From Methanospirillum stamsii (GTDB lineage: Archaea > Halobacteriota > Methanomicrobia > Methanomicrobiales > Methanospirillaceae): a stretch of DNA of 64,000 bases. Below the pieces are notes generated by a model. That model saw only the letters and a program-made list of their open reading frames with translations, was not told where the DNA came from and made no database searches. Below, piece after piece: positions 37,140 to 45,026 of this stretch. The position numbers were made by a program, and so were the translations under genes. Positions within the stretch are counted from its first letter, which is position 1; every line of letters begins with the position of its first letter. The DNA lies in contig NZ_CP176366.1 of the NCBI RefSeq assembly GCF_046244385.1, positions 744,001 to 808,000 of the forward strand, in the 5' to 3' direction.

Positions 37140-37165
37140 TATCACTAGAAATTCAGACAGAGCCG
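37140..37165. repeat. right terminal inverted repeat of the 35.7-37.2 kb IS
   Basis: Ends GACAGAGCCG, the exact complement of the outer ten bases of the left repeat. Confidence 0.8.
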
Positions 37166-37170
37166 ACATG
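37166..37170. repeat. target-site duplication, right copy (ACATG)
   Basis: Direct repeat of 35707-35711, immediately outside the right inverted repeat. On the minus strand it reads CATGT and contains a copy of the original ATG. Confidence 0.75.
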
Positions 37171-37190
37171 CTCTATGCTCATTGTATAAG

Positions 37191-37202
37191 ATTAAATATT
37201 TT
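37191..37202 (-). promoter_or_regulatory. probable TATA box of the gene disrupted by the IS
   Basis: On the minus strand AAATATTTAAT lies about 27 bases before the ATG held in the right target duplication. In archaea that spacing gives a leaderless transcript starting at or next to the ATG. In the uninterrupted site this ATG begins the 93-residue gene now at 35429-35710. Confidence 0.45.
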
Positions 37203-37365
37203 TCCCGGTAGAGAAAAATCAGACAATAACCTCTTTTTCCAGGAAATACAAGATACTGTGACGAAAACAGCTTTTGTGGCCGGAAATAAAGAAACCCTGA
37301 CTAAAGTAACAAGGTACCAACACAGGTAACTATCATCCCATTAAAGGGATCAAAAAATAAAAAAA

Positions 37366-37752
37366 TCAGATATACTTATTTCTTCTCAGCCAATCCCGCT
37401 GAGGAGGAGTATATCGATATGAGATATCGCATTTTTCATCCTGGAAAGACCAGGGAGTAATGATGATAACATCTCCTTCCCTTATCCATGCACGACGTTT
37501 CATCTTTCCTTTAATCCTGCCAAGACGGGTTATACCATCTGAGCAGCGGACACGGATATGAAAAGAGCCTAACATTAGTTCAGCATACGCGAACTGTTCT
37601 CCTTTCCTGCTATTGGGCAGACGCACCCTGACGGTTTCGACATCTGCTGGTGCCGGTGCTGCAATAGGTTGTTCTATCCCTTCTTCTGTTTCTATTTGAG
37701 TGATCTGACCATCTCCGGTAAAAAGTGCAAAAAAACCACGAAAAGCCTGCAT
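37366..37752 (-). CDS. translation initiation factor aIF1A (divergent, N-terminally extended)
   Basis: An S1/OB-fold factor that helps place initiator tRNA in the ribosomal P site. The core VRVRLPNSRKGEQFAYAELMLGSFHIRVRCSDGITRLGRIKGKMKRRAWIREGDVIIITPWSFQDEKCDISYRYT matches the family from strand to strand (split here over about residues 40-118). Before it lies an unusual ~38-residue extension (MQAFRGFFALFTGDGQ...) with no family match. ATG 37752 was chosen; TTG 37779 is in frame upstream. No closer in-frame ATG exists. It may be a second, specialised copy, since the archaeal housekeeping factor usually starts just before the core. Confidence 0.85.
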   Translation of the reverse strand: MQAFRGFFALFTGDGQITQIETEEGIEQPIAAPAPADVETVRVRLPNSRKGEQFAYAELMLGSFHIRVRCSDGITRLGRIKGKMKRRAWIREGDVIIITPWSFQDEKCDISYRYTPPQRDWLRRNKYI

Positions 37753-37807
37753 AGGGAAAGAATAACAAGATTTGGGCAATCAGTTCGCACTAGTAACTAT
37801 GACAAAA

Positions 37808-37815
37808 TTTAAAAA
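37808..37815 (-). promoter_or_regulatory. TATA box upstream of aIF1A
   Basis: Minus-strand TTTTTAAA within a longer AT-rich box. About 25 bases downstream is position 37785, which fits a short leader before ATG 37752 or an almost leaderless TTG 37779. Confidence 0.4.
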
Positions 37816-37920
37816 TCCTGTCTGTAAGAATATAAAGGTTCCAATACCAAAAGAAGATATCGGTTGCAAAAAAATCATATACCATTTATTTACAATGCTA
37901 TGCAAACATAATACAATTAT

Positions 37921-38409
37921 ATGAAAAATCGTAATCTTTACCTTTTTCTCCTCCTCATTCTGGCTATTTCCCTTCCCCTCATCGTTGGATTTATAGGTTC
38001 ATTTTTTACCATAACTCAAATTACCGGATGGTACCTGACCCTTCAGAAACCATGGTTCTCTCCCCCAAACTGGGTGTTTGCACCGGCATGGACTATATTT
38101 TATATCATGATGGGGGTGGCATGGTGGTTTGCCCTGAAAACAGGGTTTCATAAACCGGCAGTCCGGAGAGTCACCTTGTGGTTTTTAATCCAGTTAGGGG
38201 TGAATTTTCTCTGGTCGGTTGTGTTCTTTGGCATGCAGTCTCCTATAGGAGGTCTTGTCGTAATTTTGGTATTATTATTCCTGATACTTCTGAATATGCA
38301 TTATTTCAGGTTCGCATCCCCATGGTCAGTATATCTGCTCATCCCGTACCTGTGCTGGACTTCATTTGCCACATTACTGAATGCAATGATAGTAATCCTG
38401 AATATGTGA
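37921..38409 (+). CDS. tspO: TspO/MBR-family membrane protein
   Basis: A 162-residue five-helix membrane protein. The family signature is clear: GWYLTLQKPWFSPPNWVFAPAWTIFYIMMGVAWW, rich in Trp, followed by LGVNFLWSVVFFGMQSP and LIPYLCWTSFATLLNAMI. TspO proteins bind porphyrins or other hydrophobic ligands and are linked to stress and tetrapyrrole metabolism. The ATG sits within an AT-rich promoter region. It is followed six bases downstream by trmO on the same strand, so the two are likely co-transcribed. Confidence 0.93.
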   Translation: MKNRNLYLFLLLILAISLPLIVGFIGSFFTITQITGWYLTLQKPWFSPPNWVFAPAWTIFYIMMGVAWWFALKTGFHKPAVRRVTLWFLIQLGVNFLWSVVFFGMQSPIGGLVVILVLLFLILLNMHYFRFASPWSVYLLIPYLCWTSFATLLNAMIVILNM

Positions 38410-38415
38410 TATCCC

Positions 38416-38847
38416 ATGATTGATTTGACACCTATCGGAATTATTCACTCACCCTTTACCGGACACGGACAGGCACCAAGACAGGGACGCAGCTCTAATG
38501 AAAAAATGAAGATTGAAATCTATCCCGAATATCAACAGGGAATCGGAACCATGTCAGGGATATCACATATCTGGGTTCTCTACTGGATGGACCGGGCAGA
38601 CCGGAATACCTTGTTTGCGAAAAGACCGGAATGGACAGAGAAAAAACCCGTTTTTACTACTCGCTCCCCGTCACGGCCAAATCCAATAGCTCTCTCGATA
38701 GGAAAGATAGAGGATATATCTGATGGAATAATTACCGTCACCGGACTAGAGGCTCTGGACAATTCTTTGGTAATTGACATAAAACCATATGTTGTCGAGA
38801 TAGACTGTATTTTTGATGCACTAAATCCTTTTGAAAAGAAGGAATAA
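38416..38847 (+). CDS. trmO: tRNA (N6-threonylcarbamoyladenosine-N6)-methyltransferase TrmO
   Basis: A 143-residue enzyme of the UPF0066/YaeB family, which uses S-adenosylmethionine to methylate t6A37 of tRNA. The motifs are PIGIIHSPFTGHGQAPRQGR, GTMSGISHIWVLYWMDRADR, and TTRSPSRPNPIALSIGKIEDI. The length fits the compact archaeal form without a C-terminal extension. It starts six bases after tspO. Its stop codon touches the stop codon of thi4 with no base between them (convergent). Confidence 0.9.
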   Translation: MIDLTPIGIIHSPFTGHGQAPRQGRSSNEKMKIEIYPEYQQGIGTMSGISHIWVLYWMDRADRNTLFAKRPEWTEKKPVFTTRSPSRPNPIALSIGKIEDISDGIITVTGLEALDNSLVIDIKPYVVEIDCIFDALNPFEKKE

Positions 38848-39606
38848 TCAGAGTTGCTGCAGGATCTGAACAGCAGCGGATTCACCTGAAAGAAACATCC
38901 CACCAAAAACCGGACCCATCCTGTGTCCACCGGATACGGCATTTGCTGCCATACCACATACAAATAATCCGGGAAATACCTCTTTTGTATGAGTGACTAC
39001 AGCTGATTCCGCATTATCAGCCCACATGGTTCCTTCACCTTTAATGTCAGGTTTTCCCATCTTTTTTGAGACATAATGAGCGATCACTGCATCATGCCCG
39101 GTTGCATCAACAATCATCCTGCACCTGATAGTTAAGGGATCAACATGTAACCCGGTTGCTTCAACCGGCTGCCAGTTAATGACAAGGCCTGACAGCCTTC
39201 CGTCACCCTTAACCATTACATCTTCAACTGTGGTGAGATTAAAAAATTCAACTCCTGCATCGACCGCTGCCGTTGTAAGTTTTGAAACCGCTTCAATTGA
39301 ACGGGCAGTATAATAACCCGGAGAAAATTCAGAGTGCGTAATATTGAACCTCTCAAGGAGGCGTTTCGCTTCAGACTGTACCACAATCCGGGGAAACATC
39401 ATCCCTCCGCCCCACATCCCCCCACCAATAGAGAGTTTTTTCTCAATAAGACCAACTTTATAGCCTTTTTCAGCAATAAGTGCAGAACACACAAGACCAG
39501 AAGGCCCGCCACCAACAATGGCAACATCCATCTCCATATATTCAAGAAGCGTGTGCATGTAGTCAGAAATGATTGCCCTGCTGATAGTAATTTCATCAAG
39601 TGTCAT
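38848..39606 (-). CDS. thi4: sulfide-dependent adenosine diphosphate thiazole synthase
   Basis: A 252-residue FAD/NAD-type Thi4 enzyme. It makes the thiazole half of thiamine from NAD, glycine and sulfide. The Rossmann motif is MDVAIVGGGPSGLVCSALIAEKG, followed by GGGMWGGGMMFPRIVVQ. At the place where the yeast suicide enzyme has its sulfur-donating Cys, this one has His in ATGLHVDPLTIR, the hallmark of the archaeal sulfide-using, multiple-turnover enzyme. The C-terminal GMAANAVSGGHRMGPVFGGMFLSG is conserved. It lies 60 bases downstream of thiE on the same strand, forming a thiamine unit. Confidence 0.95.
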   Translation of the reverse strand: MTLDEITISRAIISDYMHTLLEYMEMDVAIVGGGPSGLVCSALIAEKGYKVGLIEKKLSIGGGMWGGGMMFPRIVVQSEAKRLLERFNITHSEFSPGYYTARSIEAVSKLTTAAVDAGVEFFNLTTVEDVMVKGDGRLSGLVINWQPVEATGLHVDPLTIRCRMIVDATGHDAVIAHYVSKKMGKPDIKGEGTMWADNAESAVVTHTKEVFPGLFVCGMAANAVSGGHRMGPVFGGMFLSGESAAVQILQQL

Positions 39607-39666
39607 GTCCTTACTCGCTTATATCTAATAATCTAAATGAGTTCTTATTGTAAAGGCAAATGTGAA

Positions 39667-40299
39667 TCAGACAACAGATGGTTTTCCGGACAATAACTGC
39701 ACAAACTTCCTGGATGCGATTTTAATGTCCGGACTGCAAATCACAGCAGAGATGACTGCAATTCCATCAGCTCCTGCATCAATGACATCACGGGTATTTG
39801 AAAGATTAATGCCCCCAATCGCAACAATCGGAATTTTTGTTTTTTCCCGGATTTTCCTGATTAGACTGGGACCTACCGCTGGTCCGGCATCCTTTTTGGT
39901 TTCGGTTGGATAAACCGGTCCGACACCAAGGTAATCTGCACCACCTTTTTCAGCCAGTATTGCCTCTTCAACAGAACCAACAGAAATACCGATGATAAAA
40001 GGACGTGGAGCCAGTGTTCGGACTGCAGATACCGGGATATCATCCTGTCCCAGGTGAACACCGTCTGCTCCGGTCAGAAGAGCAATATCCAGCCTGTCAT
40101 TTACGATGAACCCTGCAGAATATTCATTACATAACGAGCGAATTTCTTTTGCGATTATATATAATTCAGCACCACCTCTTCTCTTATCCCGAAGCTGAAT
40201 GATGTTTGCCCCACCGGCAAGGGATTCCCTTGCAATCTGAATATGAGAGCATCCGGGGGCTAATATTTCATCAGTGACAATATAAAGACCATAATCCAT
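39667..40299 (-). CDS. thiE: thiamine phosphate synthase
   Basis: A 210-residue TIM-barrel enzyme that joins the pyrimidine and thiazole phosphates to make thiamine phosphate. The family residues are QLRDKRRGGAELY, FIVNDRLDIALLTGADGVHLGQDD, DYLGVGPVYPTETKKDAGPAVG and IPIVAIGGINLSN, with GADGIAVISAV at the phosphate site. It is the first gene of the thiE-thi4 unit. I searched its upstream region by eye for a TPP riboswitch (CTGAGA and following elements) and found none. Confidence 0.95.
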   Translation of the reverse strand: MDYGLYIVTDEILAPGCSHIQIARESLAGGANIIQLRDKRRGGAELYIIAKEIRSLCNEYSAGFIVNDRLDIALLTGADGVHLGQDDIPVSAVRTLAPRPFIIGISVGSVEEAILAEKGGADYLGVGPVYPTETKKDAGPAVGPSLIRKIREKTKIPIVAIGGINLSNTRDVIDAGADGIAVISAVICSPDIKIASRKFVQLLSGKPSVV

Positions 40300-40354
40300 G
40301 CATTCATCGTTTGATGCTTCAGATATATCTTATTATTTTTTTCGAGTAACGTGA

Positions 40355-40370
40355 ATCCGGAAGACCGGAT
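40355..40370. terminator. hairpin between the DUF4956 gene and thiE
   Basis: Perfect six-base arms ATCCGG and CCGGAT around a four-base loop. It lies after the end of the VTC-DUF4956 operon and before thiE, all on the minus strand. It could end the upstream message or act in the thiE leader. No T-run follows, so the terminator call is weak. Confidence 0.3.
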
Positions 40371-40457
40371 AATTTAATAAATCGGTGATTTTCTGATTAA
40401 AAAAAGTGAGGAGCCTGAAACGAAATCATCACATAATGGTGGAGGCGAATTTGAAAT

Positions 40458-41063
40458 TCACTGCTCCGAAATGAGGTTCTCCTTTTTCCCGGCATTTATC
40501 GTATAATAAACCATGATATCTGCAGTATCCCGAAGGTAATCAATAAGCAGGACATCAACCCGTATAATAGAAAGACCAGTCCTGCTTTTGAGATCGGCAA
40601 TCAATTCCTCCCTCCGGTCAGCATGGACCAGATCAATTCGTTCATAAACGATCTGTTTTTGCCCTTCGCAGGAGAAACCAATCCCTTTTTCAAGAATCCA
40701 GGTTACCAGGATGATAAGGAGGTTTGAAAGCAGCAGTGTTTCATACTTTCCGGCCTGAAAGAAGAATGCATTTACAAGGGGAAGTGCTACCATCACAAAC
40801 AGATAGGTCATCTCCCTGATTGGAACCGTTTCTGTCCTGTACCGTAAGACTGAGAAGAGAGCAAACAAACCAAAACCAATGCCAATAGAGAGTTCTACAC
40901 TGGTAAAAAGGCTCATCACAATATAGATTACAGCATTAAATACCAGAAATGTAAAGATGAAATTATGGTCCTTCTGCTTTGGATAGTAAATCCCCCTGAT
41001 TATTATCAGGGCAGAGATGAAATTGACTAAAAAACCTGCTGCAAGCATTATTGACCCGGTCAT
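40458..41063 (-). CDS. DUF4956-family membrane protein
   Basis: A 201-residue protein with four to five membrane helices in the first two thirds (LAAGFLVNFISALIIIRGIYY, FIFTFLVFNAVIYIVMSLF, IGIGFGLFALFSVLRYRTE), then a soluble C-terminal alpha/beta tail of about 75 residues. The VLRYRTETVPIREMTYLFV stretch is characteristic of DUF4956. Its start overlaps the end of the VTC gene by four bases (ATGA), so translation is coupled. DUF4956 genes commonly accompany VTC genes in bacteria, so it is probably the membrane partner of the polymerase-like protein. Biochemical role not established. Confidence 0.85.
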   Translation of the reverse strand: MTGSIMLAAGFLVNFISALIIIRGIYYPKQKDHNFIFTFLVFNAVIYIVMSLFTSVELSIGIGFGLFALFSVLRYRTETVPIREMTYLFVMVALPLVNAFFFQAGKYETLLLSNLLIILVTWILEKGIGFSCEGQKQIVYERIDLVHADRREELIADLKSRTGLSIIRVDVLLIDYLRDTADIMVYYTINAGKKENLISEQ

Positions 41064-41923
41064 GCAGACACCATTCCTTCTGAAGACATCATCTTACATA
41101 TCTGGTGAAGTTTTGACCTGAACCGGTTATTTTTCACTTCCGGGCAGAGCAGGGAGACACCAATACAATACTTTGAAAAACTGGACGGCCTTATTCTCAT
41201 ATTCCGTAGAAGGAGTCGAATTGGAGATTTTGCTCTCCGACTTGGGGTTTTCACTTCAACAATGACAATATTTGGAAGAGTAATCTGCCTGCTATTATGA
41301 AGATATGACAACTCAAAATCCAGAGTAACCCGTTCAGAGAGATCCTGTGACACCAGGGTTATCCGGTTATAGTTATTCAGAATCCGGGGACTGAACCCTT
41401 CTGTCGGATAGGGATAACAATCATGAAGAAAACCCATCAGACTGGTTTCAATTCTGGTCACAAACCTTTCAGTAGAGATCCGTTTCTTATTAGACCTCCC
41501 GGTGTTGGATTTCTGTTTTACTTCAAAAAAACTCTCATTTGTAACTTCATACCTTCGTGAACGTATCTTATACCGGTTTAGTTTTCCGTTGTGATGTTGG
41601 AGATACGTGTCATACTTATCAGTGTCAAAATAGCAGGTTTCATATCCCATATAGCGGCTGCCCTCTATCTCTAACACATAATAATCAGCAGGAAGCGTTT
41701 TAAGGACGTCCACCGCTTCATTCCCGGTAAGTACATATTTCTCCTCACACCGATCCATGAGAGCTGCACCTTCCATTTCTGAAAGACTTACCGGATTATA
41801 GCAGGAAAGAATTGCATTTATATTCTGCAGGTTTTTCCGGAGTGAATCGGCCTTTTCCGGGTACTTATTTTTATTCGGTTTGAAATTTATCGCATCTGAT
41901 ATCGTGAAAGCCATAGTTATCAT
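41060..41923 (-). CDS. VTC-domain protein, polyphosphate polymerase-like
   Basis: A 287-residue soluble protein. The VTC/triphosphate-tunnel features are an N-terminal RCEEKYVLTG (EKY), a run of basic and acidic residues facing the tunnel (KIRSRRYEVTNESFFEVKQKSN), RKKRISTERF-like Lys/Arg, and a later VIVEVKTPS. In yeast this domain makes polyphosphate from ATP. The gene is followed by a DUF4956 membrane protein with overlapping codons, a pairing known in bacteria. A TIG-repeat surface protein gene lies upstream on the same strand, 171 bases away. ATG 41914 is an alternative start. Confidence 0.85.
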   Translation of the reverse strand: MITMAFTISDAINFKPNKNKYPEKADSLRKNLQNINAILSCYNPVSLSEMEGAALMDRCEEKYVLTGNEAVDVLKTLPADYYVLEIEGSRYMGYETCYFDTDKYDTYLQHHNGKLNRYKIRSRRYEVTNESFFEVKQKSNTGRSNKKRISTERFVTRIETSLMGFLHDCYPYPTEGFSPRILNNYNRITLVSQDLSERVTLDFELSYLHNSRQITLPNIVIVEVKTPSRRAKSPIRLLLRNMRIRPSSFSKYCIGVSLLCPEVKNNRFRSKLHQICKMMSSEGMVSA

Positions 41924-42094
41924 CGTTTTTTAAAAATCCTGGGAAAAATACTGGTTGAGTATTTGATGACCAGACGTTGCTGATCATGAGATACTAAAAC
42001 TCCGTGTAATTCAGATATAAAAAAGCAGTATAAGAGTGGTTGTGCGATACAACCGGGAAGTTGAATATATTACAAAAAAATGCGGGATAAATAT

Positions 42095-43918
42095 TCACAG
42101 TACGCGAAACATTTCCCGCTCCATTGAACCTTTTCCTTGGCCTGCATCCCGGATTAGAGACAAGTCATACCATCCGGTGGGCGTTCCATTTGGAATCGTG
42201 AGATAGCCAATAGCACGAGTTCCTTTGTATGATACTGTTCCACTGACCGGAAGGGTAGTTCCATTCAGGGAAAGATTCAGGTCAAGATATTCATTGTCAC
42301 CAAAATTTTTTCCGGTAACTGTTACCTTCATATCATCTGTCCCTGCCGGAGCACGGTCAGGATCAATCGTAAAAATTACCGGGGTATTGTTATATGATAC
42401 TTTTAAGGCCTTATCTTTCGTGAGTTCTTTTCCAGACGGAGATATCAGGGTAAGATCCCAGATGTCCGGCATTGCATCGGCGGGGATATGAAATGAAACC
42501 CCCATTTCTCCTAAAGAGGGAATGAACATTACTTCTCCCAAAATGGGTTCTTCTCCCTCTGCAGTCAGAGAAATCCCGGACCCATTCACCAGATTATGGC
42601 CATAAACCGTCGCGGTAAAAAACTGCCCTTGTTCAGCGACATCAGGCTCTATTCCTGCCAGAAGAAGGGATTCTTTATCATAAATTCTAAATCCGGATGG
42701 GAGAATATCACTTTTATTATATCTGCTTGTAACAACGACATCCCAGGAACCAGTCTTTGCATCTGATGGAATTTCTAAAGTACAGGTTATCTGGGTATCA
42801 GACACTACCGTAATATTGGTTGCCTGAATCGTTTTTTCTGCACTTTGAAGAGTAACCCTGTCTCCCTCCAGAAATGCCATGCCTCGGATGGTAACCTCTC
42901 TATTTGTCCCCTGAACAGCCCATGAAGGTGAGATGTGCAGACTGAAGGGAGCTGCAGGAGTTCCACTGAGGAATGCATTGTTCTTTTGAACTGACTGACC
43001 ATCCGGATTTGTAACCCAGAGATCCCAAAGCCCTTCCGGGTATTTGGATGGCACCAGGACGAAGCCGGTTATTCTCCCTGATGAATCAGTCACTACATCC
43101 TTTCCTGTTATGACCAGGTCTTTCCGGTTCAGGGAAAATACCGCTCCCGGAAGGAACTCACTACCGGTTATTGCTACGGTTACTGGTGTGTCCATCTCTC
43201 CCTGGTCCGGAGTTATTGCCAGAATTCGGGGAGCAGGAAGTGCCATTATAGTAAATGCTTCCGGAAGAGTTGCATTCTGTCCATCTGAATTTGTGACGGT
43301 TACATTCCAGGTTCCAGGTGCGACATCAACCGGAATGGCAAATGTTCCGGAGATATTAGTGAATGAAACGGATTGATTTGTCAGAATTATCTTCTCTTTC
43401 CCCTTGGAAAGAGAAACATTACCACCAGACCTGAAATACTTCCCAGTGATTTGTGCAGGAACGAGTGATCCAGCTTTTGCCTGTGCAGGAGAGAGATTCT
43501 GAATCATCGGTGCAGCAGGGGGCTGGACATGAAATGCCTGATTCAGTTTCTGTACCTTTCCATCCGGTGAAACCAGAGAAAACTGATAATACCCAGGTTT
43601 TACACTCGCAGGAATAAGAGCACGAAACGTCAGGGAACTATTGTTTACCAGGGAAATTTCAGAGAGATTGAGAACAGAACCATCAAGCTCAAGACTGGCG
43701 GTCATATCTGGCTTAAAATTCTGACCATTGACCGTAACCAGATAAGAGAATCCAGCATAGCCGGTATCTGGGTTTAGTGACATAATGTCAGGGACTATTT
43801 CGGTAGCTAAAACCGGGCAGAAACTTGTACATACCATGATCGTAAGTACAAACAAAAGATGTCTGAAAGGTGTTACCGGTTGGCAGCACCCATTAAAGTG
43901 AATATCAAATGGATTCAT
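42095..43918 (-). CDS. secreted protein of six IPT/TIG repeats
   Basis: A protein of 607 residues, counted from ATG 43918, which has GGAG eight bases upstream; the in-frame ATG 43930 has none. A signal peptide (LLFVLTIMVCTSFCPVLATE) is followed by six immunoglobulin-like TIG/IPT repeats of about 90 residues. Each opens with a P..G pattern (LNPDTGYAG, LSPAQAKAG, ITPDQGEMD, ISPSWAVQG, IEPDVAEQG, IDPDRAPAG) and continues V.G..F.....V.L. There is no membrane anchor or lipobox; it may be held by other envelope parts. Likely an adhesive or structural surface protein. It lies upstream of the VTC-DUF4956 pair and could share its regulation. Confidence 0.85.
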   Translation of the reverse strand: MNPFDIHFNGCCQPVTPFRHLLFVLTIMVCTSFCPVLATEIVPDIMSLNPDTGYAGFSYLVTVNGQNFKPDMTASLELDGSVLNLSEISLVNNSSLTFRALIPASVKPGYYQFSLVSPDGKVQKLNQAFHVQPPAAPMIQNLSPAQAKAGSLVPAQITGKYFRSGGNVSLSKGKEKIILTNQSVSFTNISGTFAIPVDVAPGTWNVTVTNSDGQNATLPEAFTIMALPAPRILAITPDQGEMDTPVTVAITGSEFLPGAVFSLNRKDLVITGKDVVTDSSGRITGFVLVPSKYPEGLWDLWVTNPDGQSVQKNNAFLSGTPAAPFSLHISPSWAVQGTNREVTIRGMAFLEGDRVTLQSAEKTIQATNITVVSDTQITCTLEIPSDAKTGSWDVVVTSRYNKSDILPSGFRIYDKESLLLAGIEPDVAEQGQFFTATVYGHNLVNGSGISLTAEGEEPILGEVMFIPSLGEMGVSFHIPADAMPDIWDLTLISPSGKELTKDKALKVSYNNTPVIFTIDPDRAPAGTDDMKVTVTGKNFGDNEYLDLNLSLNGTTLPVSGTVSYKGTRAIGYLTIPNGTPTGWYDLSLIRDAGQGKGSMEREMFRVL

Positions 43919-44066
43919 AGAATTCTCCATGAAAACCGGGTTTCGGTTTTACACACAGATTTATATTAGAAAATAAAAGGAGAAATATTTGTATGTCAAC
44001 CTGTCGGAAAGAAATATTTTTCATTTATGAAAAAGACGTTTGAGGAGTAATTTTCAGATAGTGATT

Positions 44067-44585
44067 ATGAATCTTATAACACCATCCTGCGTACTTCGAA
44101 AATGGTCAGATACCGACATTCCCTCACTCATCCTTCACGCCAATCACCCTGAAGTTGCTAAATGGATGAGAAACGGATTTCCTTCTCCTTACACGCAAAA
44201 GGATGCAGAACACTTTATTGAGATGACAACCGGGGATAATTGCAACATTATTCTCGCCATTGACATCAGGGGAGAAGCAGTCGGGGGTATCGGAGTCCAT
44301 CAGCTTAATGATATATACCAGAAAACAGCGGAGATAGGCTACTGGCTTTCACCGGCATTTCAGGGAAGAGGGATTGTAACCGATGCAGTTCATGCAATCA
44401 TTCCGGTGGCTTTTCATGAATTACCGATTATCAGAATCCAGGCAGGTGTTTTCCATACCAACCTCCCGTCAATAAGGGTGCTTGAAAAGAACGGATTTGT
44501 GCTGGAAGCAATACATAAAGATGCTATTTTTAAAAACGGGCAAATCTTTCATGAATGCCTGTACGTAACTTTTCATACCCAATGA
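44067..44585 (+). CDS. GNAT-family N-acetyltransferase (RimJ/RimL-like)
   Basis: A protein of about 172 residues with the RimJ/RimL pattern: CVLRKWSDTDIPSLILHANHPEV at the N-terminus, then AEIGYWLSPAFQGRGIVTDAVHAI holding the acetyl-CoA loop (Q-x-x-G-R-G), and VFHTNLPSIRVLEKNGFVLEAIHKDAIFKNGQ at the C-terminus. It acetylates an amino group on a protein or small molecule; the target is unknown. ATG 44067 was chosen; GTG 44061 and TTG 44040 are also in frame. No operon partner. Confidence 0.88.
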   Translation: MNLITPSCVLRKWSDTDIPSLILHANHPEVAKWMRNGFPSPYTQKDAEHFIEMTTGDNCNIILAIDIRGEAVGGIGVHQLNDIYQKTAEIGYWLSPAFQGRGIVTDAVHAIIPVAFHELPIIRIQAGVFHTNLPSIRVLEKNGFVLEAIHKDAIFKNGQIFHECLYVTFHTQ

Positions 44586-44715
44586 AAGAGCATAAAAGAA
44601 AACCTCCTTTAAAAGATAAAACTATTGTGCAGATGTTGTGAATAATTTTGATATCATTCACTTCCTCCAGGATGTAAAAACCGACTGATTTGCCTGAATA
44701 CAAACACACTGGAAG

Positions 44716-44901
44716 ATGGAAAGTGAACAGATATGGAATGAGTCTCATCATACCACCTCATCTACCATTCTGGAAACAATACCTGAAAATTTTTTAGGAT
44801 ACTTTCTCTCGTATTTTTTTTATATGGCAGGAGTTATCTTGGTACCTGTCCCCATGATTGGAGGATCCAACCTTCTTGATATGATTGGAATTCCCCCATG
44901 A
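44716..44901 (+). other. possible 61-aa small membrane protein (doubtful)
   Basis: ATG 44716 follows GGAAG and opens a 61-codon frame with one hydrophobic segment (FLGYFLSYFFYMAGVILVPVPM). No family is recognised and the C-terminus (MIGIPP) is not distinctive. It is the only candidate gene in the 440-base gap between the acetyltransferase and alanine dehydrogenase genes. The rest of the gap is AT-rich and shows nothing clear. Confidence 0.25.
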
Positions 44902-45026
44902 GGTCATTCTTGCAAGAGAAAGTTCTTACCTGACCCAATATTAAAGCAACCGGGAATTTGATGTTTTAGCAGGTCCATAAATAGAACCAGAATCGTTCTA
45001 TATTTGTGAAAAAAGAGTAAAGTACT

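Larger units (their letters stand above)
35712..37165 (-). mobile_element. insertion sequence of 1454 bp with clear ends and frameshifted transposase
   Basis: The element is bounded by 26-bp imperfect inverted repeats (21 of 26 matching, the outer 10 identical: CGGCTCTGTC) and flanked by a 5-bp direct repeat ACATG. It holds a zinc-ribbon DDE transposase in two frames. I cannot assign the IS family with certainty; the layout resembles archaeal elements left unclassified or near the IS256/MULE-type transposases. The well-preserved ends and target duplication suggest fairly recent insertion. Confidence 0.85.

Noticed and set aside
35712..37165. Restriction-modification or defence island near the IS and dam-like gene
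   Set aside because: The HNH protein, orphan methylase and mobile elements are scattered over more than 30 kb, with no restriction subunits or known defence operon between them.
40300..40457. TPP riboswitch upstream of thiE-thi4
   Set aside because: No CTGAGA or other conserved TPP-aptamer segment is visible on the minus strand; only a short ATCCGG hairpin is present.
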